Below the pieces are notes generated by a model, which was given only the letters and a program-made list of their open reading frames with translations, did no database searches and was not told the origin of the DNA. Positions 11,657 to 21,312 of a stretch of 64,000 nucleotides of DNA are shown here, one piece after another. The stretch is from Lepas anatifera (lineage: Eukaryota > Arthropoda > Thecostraca > Lepadidae): NCBI GenBank assembly GCA_034440635.1, contig JAOTON010002193.1, forward strand, positions 186,001 to 250,000, in the 5' to 3' direction. Position numbers and translations under genes: made by a program. How positions within the stretch are numbered: the first letter of the stretch is position 1; each line of letters opens with the position of its first letter.

Positions 11657-11971
11657 CATTGCTGTTTTTAAATGTTTCAAGCAGAAACCTTTAAAAACAA
11701 ATCTGTATTCTGTATTAGAGTGCAGATTTCTAACTTTTTTGATTCTTTCGTGTTAAGTCATCTTAGAGGGACAAAAGACATAACAACATAGGTTCATACT
11801 TACATAAGCTGTGTTTAAAGCCATGCCTAAATTACGCAGTGGGAAAAAGTAAATAGACATAACGATTGATAAAAAACGCACAATTTGATCTTGGTAAAGC
11901 TAGTTTAGCTCTTAGAGCACATTGATATTTTTAGCCAGAGTTATAGCCATTAAAGAAAATATCAAGTTTTT
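11657..11971. other. Intron sequence, nothing recognised
   Basis: AT-rich unique sequence between a hAT-like MITE and element A3. Confidence 0.5.
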
Positions 11972-12818
11972 TTAACACGCGCATTAACAGGGGTCTGGGC
12001 CACCTTCGCATTGACGGGGGCGGGTACCCGCCCCCCTAAGATCTCGAGAACCACGGTAGGTAGCGAAAAACGGTAAACGGTGTTGGGCTGTCCATCCACT
12101 TTTCCATCGAAAACATTTGAACCATTTTTTGTCAGGTCACATTTAAGGTCACGACAGGTCAAAACATGCCGTCATAGGGATAACATGTAAATTCAGTTTT
12201 TCGGCCATTACATCTGAACAAGTAAAGATAGAGCCAAACGACTTGAACTATATGATTCCTCTCAGCAAGCCGAATCGAATAATATATAATTTGACCTTGC
12301 TAGGTCAAATCAAGGATTTGACCTGACCTGAGGTCAGGTCAGGGTCAAATGATATAAAATGCATATCATTAGAACTGCAAAGCCCAGGCGAGTCTAATGC
12401 AGCTAAAATAAATGCTCTATCACCATCCGTTACTGAGTTATTCCGTAAAAACCATTTTTCCCATGTATTTCCAATGGAGAGGTAATGCCTCGTACCAGAC
12501 CTTAGGTCATCGATATCAAAAATACCGGAACATATTGTAGAGAACTCGGTGGGGCCATTATGTGATATGAGATTCAATCGGATAAGTTCACCCTGCTCTG
12601 ACTTATGCTATCCTAAACTTTTTTGAGGTCGGGTCACTTGACCTGTACTGGTGACCTGACCTAAGATGACCTAACCTTAAAATTTTCACAAGAGTTGTAA
12701 AAATGATGAGGAAAAGGTATGCCAAGTACAGTGGCGCTACACGCCGCCGTTTTTCTGCCATCTCCGAAAAACCCGAGGGGGAGTCGGGTACCCGCCCCCC
12801 CGTCAATGAGCGTGTTAA
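11972..12818 (-). mobile_element. Family A TTAA element, copy A3
   Basis: Full-length copy, 847 bp including one TTAA at each end (11972-11975, 12815-12818). The double-motif end (GGTCTGGGCCACCTTCG, CGGGTACCCG) is first; the GGCGGCG/CGCCGCC hairpin and CGGGTACCCG end is last. Central TGACCTGACCT-G-AGGTCAGGTCA palindrome at about 12319-12341. No coding capacity. Confidence 0.93.
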
Positions 12819-12861
12819 CTCAAAGCCCACTTCGAATCCCACTGCTATTGTTCCACTCAAT

Positions 12862-12990
12862 AAACACGCGCCCCGCTGTGGTCCCTGTCATGACGTGCCC
12901 CGCTGAGGCCCCTGTCATGACGCGCCCCGCTGGGGTCCCTGTCATGACGCGTTCCGCTGGGGCCCCTGTCATTACACGCCCCGCTGGGGG
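12862..12990. repeat. 27-bp subterminal array in B1, about 5 copies
   Basis: A unit of CATGACGCGCCCCGCTGGGG plus TCCCTGT repeats at the left end of B1. The repeat contains the terminal CGCGCCCCGC word itself, so the element has multiplied its own end. Confidence 0.88.
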
Positions 12991-13728
12991 CGTATTTCGT
13001 CCCCCTCCGTATCGCATTTACCAGGAAAGCTGAAGAAAAATTACGGACGGTGTTCGAAAGCTCTTGACGAGACAAAGCGAAATTATGCGAAGTATTTTAA
13101 TGTCAGGTCAATAATGAGGTCAGCATACGTCAAAGAAAGTTCCAAAGGCTTACAGCAGGGCAGTGTACGTTTCCCCTTCTAGATTTTTACTCAGCGGAGC
13201 TAGAGTAAATATTCATGCATCATTGGATTCCTCTTATCGTGAAAAATCGAATGATGTATAACATGACCTTACTAGGTCAAATTGTGGGAATGACCTGACA
13301 TCGAACTAGTTCAAGGTCACAGGGTGACCTGGTATAGTTATGTTGCATATCAATCGACTCCCCGTGACAATACAAGCACAATGCAAGCAAAATAAAAGCT
13401 TTATCTCAATTCAGTGGGAAGTTATAAGGAAAATAATCTTTGTATGCTCCTGTGACCTGACATGACCTTTGAGAGGTAAGATGGTCAAAAAATCAACTTT
13501 ATGGTCAAGATCATGGTAATAATACACGGTTTGATGATTTTCAGCTTTATCTATCCATTATTTACTGAAAACGGGCCCTTTTCTATTTTTTTAGACATAA
13601 ATGGGGCGACGAAAAATTTGACCCCACCTTAGGTCAACAATATGAAAATTCCAGGACAGCCGATTTGTAGACCTTAATGACCTCATCATATTCTGAAATT
13701 TTCAAACTGATCGGCTGCCTGATGTTTC

Positions 13729-14751
13729 TTGGCACGCGGCCCTCTGGGGGGGCGATATTCGCCCCTTCCTGGTTTTTCCCAGATAACGCAAAAAACGAAG
13801 AGACACAGAGCCACGAAGCTTACAGTACCTTATCCCTGATCAATTTTACGCATCGGACCAAACTTTTTGAGGTCAGACCATGTCAGGTCAAGGAGCTATC
13901 CGAGGTCAAGCGACCCGATCTCAAAACCTAAAATTACGAGTTTGAAGCGGTGCCTAAGGAACATCTGCCATCCGATCAGTTTGAAACTTTCTCAATATGA
14001 TAAGGTCATTAGGGTCTACAAATCTGGTATCTCGGAATTTCGATATTGTTGACCTAAGGTGGGGTCAATTTTTTGGTCACCCCATTACAAGTCTATGGTG
14101 AAAACTTTAAAGGGCTGGTTTTCAGTAAATACCGGATAGATAAGGCTTAAAATCCTCAAATATTGTATTCTTATCACGATCTTGACCATAAAATTGAGTT
14201 TTTCACCATCTAATCTCTCAAAGGTCATGTCAGGTCACGTCACAGGAGCATACAGTGATTGCTTGCCAATAACTTCGTACTGAATTGAGATAAAGCTCCT
14301 ATTTTGCTTGCATTGTGCTTATATTGTCACGGGGAGTCGATTGATATGCAACATGACCATACCTGGTCACCCTGTGACCTGAACTAGCTCGATGTCAGGT
14401 TATTTTTACAATTTGACCCATAAAGGTCATATCATACATCACCCGATTTTTCACGATAAGAGAAATCCAATGATGCATAAATATTTGCTCTATCTCCGCT
14501 GAGTAAATATCTAGAGGGGGAAACGTACACTGCCCTGGTGTAAGCTTATGGAACATTCTTTGACCTATGCTGACCACAATATTGACCTGGCATAAAAATA
14601 CTTCGCATAATTTAGATTTGTCTTGTCAAGAGCTTTCGAACGACATCCGTAATTTTCCTTTAGCTTTCCTGGGAAAAGAGATACGGTGGGGGCGAAATAC
14701 GCCCCCAGCGGGTGCGTGTCATTCCAGGGACCCCAGTGGGGTGCGTGTTAG
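13729..14751 (+). mobile_element. Family B TTAA element, copy B2, nested in B1
   Basis: A complete copy of about 1.02 kb, inverted relative to B1. Left end GGCACGCGG after TT; right end GTGCGTGTTAG. The simple end is followed by CTGGTTTTTCCCAGAT; the palindrome near 14690 is GGGGGCGAAATACGCCCCC. The insertion created an imperfect inverted repeat, with arms of roughly 700 bp (12970-13680 against 14040-14720). Confidence 0.82.
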
Positions 14752-15020
14752 GCGCTGCTTCAAACTCGTGATGTTAGTTCTTGAGGTCGGGTCACTTGAC
14801 CTTGGATAGCTCCTTGACCTGACATGACCTGACCTATCAAATTTGGGCACATGCGTAAAATTAATCCGGGATAAGGTACTGTAAGTTTCGTTGTTCTTCG
14901 TCTCTTTGTTTTTGCGTCATCTGGGGAAAATCAGGAGGGGGAGAATTTCACCCCCCAGCAAGGCGCGTGTTACCCATGTAATTTGCTGAGCACATTTTCG
15001 AGATGGTTCAGCTTTCTACC

Positions 15021-15304
15021 CAGGGGCGTAGCCAGGGGGGGGGCGGCAGGGACAGCCGCCCCTCACTGAGGGCCCGAAGGGCCCCCTGAGGACACGAGTC
15101 GCGGGAAGCGCGGCTCGCCCGCACTAAGCTCTGAGGCCAAAGTTCGGATTTTATACCAGACAGGGCCCTCTTAAGCCCTCTTCGGCACTCTATTCTGTAA
15201 CAAGCAGGGCCCTTTTTACCCACCAGGGCCCTTTTCTGCGCTATCACAGGGGCCCTTTTCGGGGCGCCGCCCCTCCCTGAGCGAAACCCCTGGCTCCGCC
15301 CCCG
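15021..15304. mobile_element. hAT-like MITE, CAGGGGCGTAGCC family, copy 1
   Basis: Starts CAGGGGCGTAGCCAGG and ends CCTGGCTCCGCCCCCG. Perfect 8-bp duplication TTTCTACC at 15013-15020 and 15305-15312. The body has several GGGCCC words. An inverted relative is at 19932-20197. No transposase gene. Confidence 0.9.
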
Positions 15305-15312
15305 TTTCTACC

Positions 15313-15820
15313 AACCGTCAAAAATACCTCCTCACTTCTCATTTAACTCCGCCTCACATTGGAATCAATGTCCAAGAAGCTGGTGGATATTTTTAAGCAT
15401 ACCGCGCAGACAGAACGAACCCATTCTGATATTTTCTGAATGCTCCCGTAACCGCCGAGGGTCTCAGCCGTTCTCTTTATCCCTCCTCAGTCGAGAATAG
15501 AAATGTGGATTTTTTTAAATGATTCGAGGAGCTCAAATTTGAAATGATTCCAATAACTATAGTATCTAAAGGGATAGTACTTATGACATAAAGGGTTTTA
15601 TAGCCTACTTGCATGCCTGAATAGCTGCATGTTAAGACTAACTTCAAGTTCTTAAAGTGAAAAGCACGAACATTTAAACTATTTCGTAGCACTGTTTCGA
15701 CGTTTCATTGAGGGTGACCGGGCACCCCCAATGAGATATAACTCCACACCCGTGATCGAGAGTGTAAGCCACTCCCGTTGTCTCTCCTCCGCCGAGAGTC
15801 TCAGCCGCAATCGTTACCTC
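15313..15820. other. Intron sequence, nothing recognised
   Basis: No coding signal; short sequence similarity to the 8668-8730 block near 15690-15755. Confidence 0.45.
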
Positions 15821-16250
15821 TCCACCGTCTAGCGCAAGTCGAGACAGACAAGCTGTCTCCCGTTGCCACAGACTCCATCCCTCCCTGGATTCCGACGCCC
15901 ACCCCCTCTGCCAACAGATGCTGGTTTGCTCCCCCTCCCGGCCAGGTCACAGGGGGCACCTGACCGGCCGACGCCCCCTCCGCTCCTGCAGGGGAATCTG
16001 ACTCTCACTCGGTGAGTGTAAGCTCGCCATGGGGGTGTCGCCGCGTGTTCATCTGCTGGGCCGGTGTGCAGCCCACTAATCAGCGGCGCCGCCTGCAGGA
16101 ATGTGCCGCCCGGATGCTGGCGGGCCCGGCGGCGGAAACGGAGACAGCGAGGCGACGGCGGCCCCTCGGAGGCGGCCTGCAGACCGGCTGGCGCGGCCGC
16201 CGCCCAGCCGGGCCGCGGCCAAGCCTCAGGGTGCTGCTGAAAAACTCGTC
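15821..16250. other. GC-rich island
   Basis: CpG-dense unique sequence immediately before a minisatellite. Open frames exist on both strands, but no protein is recognised. Possibly an intronic regulatory island. Confidence 0.4.
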
Positions 16251-16556
16251 CAACCCTAGCGTCCCATCACGCACAATGCCTGTCTAACCCTAGCGTCCCA
16301 TCACGCACAATGCCTGTCTAACCCTAGCGTCCCATCACGCACAATGCCTGTCTAACCCTAGCGTCCCATCACGCACAATGCCTGTCTAACCCTAGCGTCC
16401 CATCACGCACAATGCCTGTCTAACCCTAGCATCCCATCACGCACAATGCCTGTCTAACCCTAGCGTCCCATCACGCACAATGCCTGTCTAACTCTAGCGT
16501 CCCATCACGCACAATGCCTGTCTAACCCTAGCGTCCCATCACGCACAATGCCTGAC
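16251..16556. repeat. 34-bp minisatellite, 9 copies
   Basis: Unit TAACCCTAGCGTCCCATCAC plus GCACAATGCCTGTC, nearly identical between copies. 34 bp is not a multiple of three, so it does not hold a frame. Confidence 0.97.
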
Positions 16557-17402
16557 AATGCACTGTCGTTAGCGAAATGCCCCCGGGAGACACCACAATC
16601 AAACTAAAGTCAGCTAACCGTGTTATTGTTTTCCACATTCGGCAATCTTTTTCAGCTTCGTCGTGAGCGTGTGCTGACGTGTAAGTACGGAGTGGCGATT
16701 ACAGCGGCGATTTCGTAGAAGAACGTTTCTCCGATTTTCTTAAAAAATAGGTCTTGCTAATTGTAATGCGACGCCTTGTAGTGCTATTTAATGTCCTACA
16801 CAACCTGAACATTTTCAACAGCAGCGGTGTAATAAAGAGAAGGCAACAATCATCTAGTATTTGAAAATGTTTTCTATGATAATAGCAAAATTGATCGCAG
16901 TTAGTGCTTCAAAGGTAAGTTTAGGGCTGTGTGCCTAATTACACACAGGTCAGAGATTCTCCATAGGTATCGGTCCTGACTTTCATATATATGCAATGGT
17001 TTTTTGTTGCATTGATTAACAAACGTCAGGTACCGTGTGACTTCATTCACATAGAGACAAATGGTAAAACGTCAAATAAATCATCAGATGCGGAAGCAGG
17101 AAAACAGAGTGGTGAGGCAAGATGCATATTGCCAATGTCTAAAGGGCACGCAACATATGTTCCACGGCTATTGACACGTTTCACATTTCCTGAACTTTAT
17201 CCGCCCATATGGCATATCGGGGGAGGGGATTCTAAGTTATCTTGCCACCCTTATCCACCTATGAGTCTTTTTTTCTCTATTCGGTATGAGATCATTGTCC
17301 AATTATATATCTAAATATGTTTGCACATGCATGAAATCCCCTTTATTACAATATATGAACACGCCCGTAGCATCTTATTATCATATAAAATAGGACTGGG
17401 AA
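16557..17402. other. Intron sequence, nothing recognised
   Basis: Unique AT-rich DNA; the 107-codon plus-strand ORF at 16991-17314 has no recognisable domain. Confidence 0.45.
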
Positions 17403-17556
17403 CAGTATCGGATCCAGGACAACGTTTGGGGAAGGGGCTAGGCGCTCCAGCCTCCCCTGCTATTGTCTTGGAACAACCTCCAGCTTCGCATTAACTATAG
17501 GCGCTCTGACATTTTGGGGGTTGAGCCCCCCTAGCCCCCCCTTGTATCCAACACTG
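17403..17556. mobile_element. Possible hAT-like MITE
   Basis: Imperfect terminal inverted repeats CAGTATCGGATCCAGG and CTTGTATCCAACACTG, about 154 bp apart. The flanking 8-mers ACTGGGAA and GTTGGGAG agree at only 5 of 8 positions. Confidence 0.55.
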
Positions 17557-17867
17557 GTTGGGAGTATGGCGTGGTTACTTTTGTTCCCCCGGCTGCCATG
17601 GAAGCAGTCTATTCACACTGCAATTGCAACCTCCAGGTTTTAGTTGCTAGAAACGCCTCTGACAAAAATTATATGAGCATGTGATGAATTATAATTTGAA
17701 ATTTTGTCCAGAGCATTCAAACATTCTTGCTGGTACCAATATTGTTACAGACGGCTTTGATGAGCTAAGAACGCATCGTACGAGATAACACTCGGTTTGC
17801 AAATAGATCCTCCATAAATACCGAACCATAGCTCCGCCCCTGGTAAGGGATTCTGCCCAATTTAGTT
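17557..17867. other. Intron sequence, nothing recognised
   Basis: No coding or repeat signal identified. Confidence 0.45.
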
Positions 17868-19065
17868 TTAACCTTCGCCCGGGTGGGGGTCTTTTAGACC
17901 CCCTCGGGTTTTTCCGAAGTGACCAAAAAACGGCGGCGCGCAGCGCCGCCAAACTTGGTCTGGCTGCTCCTTCATCATTTTTACATATTTCCTAAAAATT
18001 TTGGCTCAAGGTCATATCACGTCAGGTCACCAGGTCAGGTGAAGTGACCTCACCTCAAAAAATACTTAGGACCGCATAACTAAAAGAAGGGTTAATCGAT
18101 CAAGTTGAAACTCATACCACATATTGGGCCCACCAGAGCTACAACATTTGTTTCGGGATTTTTTATATTGGTGACCTTAGGTCATGTGCAGAGCAAGACC
18201 TCCCCATTGTCAATACATGGGGAAAATCACGAAATGAGCTTTTCTCAGTAAGTATGGATGGAATCAACTTCAAACACTGGTTGCGACTTGCTCTTAGCCC
18301 ATTTCTGGAGCTGATACCAAAATTTTTGACTTGTGACCTTTAAAAGGTCACCTTAGGTCAAATAAGCATTTTTTGGTGTTTTTCTCTATAAATTTTGAAT
18401 AAAATAAGATAGAGCTTTTATTTTGTCACCAAAGTGTTTGTATAGTCACTGGAAGTCAAATGATATACATCATGACTATACCAGGTCAAGTTGGGTCAGA
18501 CCGTTGACCTGGGTCAGGTCAAATTCTTAAATTTGACCTGACATAGCAATATCATATATCATTCGATTTGTATTGACGAGAGGATTGCAATAGTGCATAA
18601 ACTATGGCTGTATCTTGTTTGGTTTGGAAGCTATTAGCGAAAAAGTAAACGCCCTTATGCATGGGTGGCTATGGACATTCCCAAGAATATGCCCAATATC
18701 TAGTGACCTGTAGCTCCCTAGGCTTTGACCTGACATGAAAATGAATGCCACTGTAATGAAAGCGCATCTCAAGAGCTTTCGAATGGTGTTGGAAAAATTT
18801 GTCTAGCTACCATAGTTTCTGAGATATATGAGGTTTTCTTAGTACACCTCATATTAGCGATTTTGACCTATTTTGACCTCTGGTGACCTTGATATTGACC
18901 TGACAAGAAAAATGACCGAAGTATTTTCGATATCATTTTCGAAGAGCTTTCGATTGCCGTTTTGTGCTTTTTTCTAGCTACCTTAGTTTTTGAGATCGTG
19001 GGGGTCTTTTTAGCCCCCCCACCAGGGCGAAGGTGGCTCGTACCCGCCACCGGGGCAAGGGTTAA
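17868..19065 (+). mobile_element. Family E TTAA element, copy E1
   Basis: TTAACCTTCGCCC at the left and GGGGCAAGGGTTAA at the right, 1198 bp. Its subterminal palindrome is GGGGGTCTTTTAGACCCCC at the left and a close relative at the right. It shares with family A the TCGGGTTTTTCCGA segment, the GGCGGCGCGCAGCGCCGCC hairpin, and TGACCT-rich contents. Confidence 0.85.
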
Positions 19066-19681
19066 GAAAAATCGGAATGTTTTTCAAAGGCCTAAAGCAA
19101 ACCATTTTGGAGATGTTTTGGAAAAACATGAGGGATGGGCAAGACCGGCCACCTGACCGGAATAGGATTAAATGACAGAAGATAATATGGTGACCAGATT
19201 AGCTAGATTGGCCTGTAGGAACCTCCAGAAGTGTCCACCAAAGTGGATGAATGACCTAATTAACCTCCACGTGCGCTGCTGTTTTTAGACCCTTCACACC
19301 GTTCTTACTCCCGATCTGTATTGCTAAGATCCTCTGACTCTAAGACTACAATCATAAGGTCGATAACAGTCGTGAAACGGACCAAAAGGGTTGACTAATG
19401 TGATAGGGAAAATTAATATCAAGACTCGGGAATAACAAAGCCATCTGTGATGTGTTGGTAGAGATGCATCGAGAAATCACATTTTCAAAACAAGGAACAT
19501 GAAAAATCGCTGCAAGTTGAGAAGTTTCTCAAAGACTGGGCATTGTGTGGTCGTTGCAACGTGTCGTTGGCAAAAATGTTTCGACCATTATCGTGCTAAA
19601 GCACGTTTAATATTGGGTTGCTGTAAAAACGAACCCATCTGGTGCTCAAAACGGTATGAGTATTGCACATGCCTCATCAGC
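19066..19681. other. Intron sequence, nothing recognised
   Basis: Unique sequence with no coding signal. Confidence 0.45.
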
Positions 19682-20802
19682 CAGAGGTGAGCGCCGCTAA
19701 CAAATGCTTAAAACCGCTACCACTACTTCCGCTACCTCGGTTAACTGAAACCACAACCACTACTAGCGCTACTTTTTTAAACCACGAAATCGCTACCGCT
19801 ACTCCACTACCGCTACTTTTATAATGAAGCGGTACTGAAGCGCTACTGGAAAGTTTTCGTTGTGGGTTAAGTACTTTTCACCCAAAAATCGTGTTTACTA
19901 TAATCAGTGTCGGTATTTTATCAATGTCGATCAGGGGCGTAACCAGGATTTCGTCAGAGAGGGGTGGCACCCCGAAAAGGGCCCCTGTGACAGCAAAAAA
20001 GGGCCCTGATGGGTAAAAAGGGCCCTCCTTGTTACAGAATAGAGTGCTGAAGAGGGCTTAAGAGGGCCCTGTCTGGTATTAAGTGCCAAATTTGGCCACA
20101 GAGCATAGTGCGGGCGAGCCGCACTTCGCGCGGCTCGTGACCTCAGGGGGCCCTTCGGGCCCTCGGGTGTCCCTGCCCCCCCTTCGCTACGCCCCTGATG
20201 TCGATAATCACTTGTTACACTAATGGAAAGCTTATCTAAGGTTTCTAAGCTACTTTTCTGTCCCGAATAAATCTGCTACACCGGAGGCGCACTGAACGGC
20301 CGACCCCAAACTCTACTGGCACAGATATAACCTCTTCTAATCAGATTTTTAAGAATGAGTGTGCCGGAAAATTGTTATGAGTGCAAAATTTACGAGTTAC
20401 GCAAAATATCGTTGTCATCCTCTTTGGTAGGGGAATCTAAAACAAAAACCAAGCAAATGCAACCAAATATAACGAGCTTTGAACGCCTAGGCATCTGTTG
20501 ATAGATAATTTATTACCCCAGGGTTCATGTACGCATTTACAAATAAATACAGTATTTTACGTTTCGGTCTGCAATCAGAACCCAGTTCTGAGTTTTTTTG
20601 TGTTCATGCATAACAAATAGTTAAGTTATTTGGATACAGTCTGCTTTAATGGATATCGGTAGCGGTAGCACTTTTAAGTTTTGAAGTCCGCTACCCGCTA
20701 CTCCGCTACATTTTTGTTAAAGAAACCACTACCGCTACTCCGCTACCATTGAGAGTCCGCGAGTAGCGGAGAAGCGGTCTTAAGTAGCGCACCCCGGCTC
20801 TG
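19682..20802. mobile_element. hAT-like element with GTAGCGG-rich ends
   Basis: Both ends begin CAGAG in inverted orientation (CAGAGGTGAGCGCCGCTAA; reverse of GCGCACCCCGGCTCTG). Subterminal GTAGCGG / CCGCTAC words are dense for about 150 bp inside each end. Flanking 8-mers TCATCAGC and TTATCACC agree at 6 of 8. It has no transposase and contains a second hAT-like MITE at 19932-20197. Confidence 0.65.
19932..20197. mobile_element. hAT-like MITE, CAGGGGCGTAGCC family, copy 2
   Basis: Starts CAGGGGCGTAACC and ends TTCGCTACGCCCCTG. Perfect 8-bp duplication ATGTCGAT at 19924-19931 and 20198-20205. The body is the reverse complement of much of the copy at 15021-15304. It is nested in the GTAGCGG-ended element. 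Confidence 0.92.
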
Positions 20803-20982
20803 TTATCACCCATGCCTATCTGACAAGGTGTGATGCCTATCTAATAAGGCACACTGTTTTGAACTACGCAAAGTGTAGGCAGATTTAAAACAATCTCCAA
20901 CTATGACTACGATGACTTAGGCTTTCATATCCTAACAGAGGTTAGATAATTGATCAAACCATGATATCATACACTTTATGAC

Positions 20983-21024
20983 TCTCTCTCTCTCTCTCCT
21001 CCCTCTCTCTCTCTCTCTCTCTCG
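20983..21024. repeat. (CT)n microsatellite
   Basis: CT run with one interruption, about 17 bp downstream (minus strand) of the donor of the 82-bp exon, where it reads as GA-rich intron. Confidence 0.95.
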
Positions 21025-21041
21025 CGTCCGGTGTTACTCAC

Positions 21042-21123
21042 TGAGCAGCAGGTCCCGGGCTAATGTACTCTCCTTCAGCGTGCGCAGGTGGTTGTGGTAA
21101 AGCTTCCTCTGAGCGGCCAGTGC
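21042..21123 (-). CDS. Dmrt2: Dmrt2/dmrt11E-like protein, 82-bp internal exon
   Basis: Minus-strand exon bounded by a pyrimidine-rich acceptor (GCGCTCCTCACAG, AG at 21125-21124) and a strong donor A|GTGAGT (GT at 21041-21040). It encodes ALAAQRKLYHNHLRTLKE then STLARDLLL. This resembles the segment I recall after the DM domain of DMRT2 (KAVYQRQVR... LLAKSILEGYRP), including the following YR in the next exon. Its end is phase 1 (one base, A) and the terminal exon starts with two bases (GT), so they join as AGT, Ser. Its start is phase 0, whereas the DM exon donor leaves phase 2. Either an unseen exon lies between them or one splice site differs from my choice. Confidence 0.68.
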
Positions 21124-21312
21124 CTGTGAGGAGCGCAGTCGTGTCTCTGGAGCCGCGCCCTCCGCAGACTGGTGCCTGGTGAAAGGGCAGACCAAATTTT
21201 CAGTCTCAGACACAGTCACAGTCACGGGTCCAGGTTTCGCAGCCTCGACTTGCTGGTGCCTGCTGGCGGCTCAGTCCTCCTCAGTCTCAGTCTAACCTAG
21301 AGTAGCATATAC

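Larger units (their letters stand above)
12861..14973 (-). mobile_element. Family B TTAA element, copy B1, interrupted by B2
   Basis: Outer element of a nest. Left end CACGCGCCCCGCTG with decayed TTAA; right end GGCGCGTGTTAC. The subterminal palindrome core is CGTATTTCG/CGAAAT-like within C and G runs rather than the CGGGTACCCG of family A. Continuity across the inner copy B2 is shown by matching its flanks (GATGTTTCTT and GGCGCTGCTTCAAAC) to the intact interior of B2. Contents are TGACCT-rich and non-coding. Confidence 0.8.
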
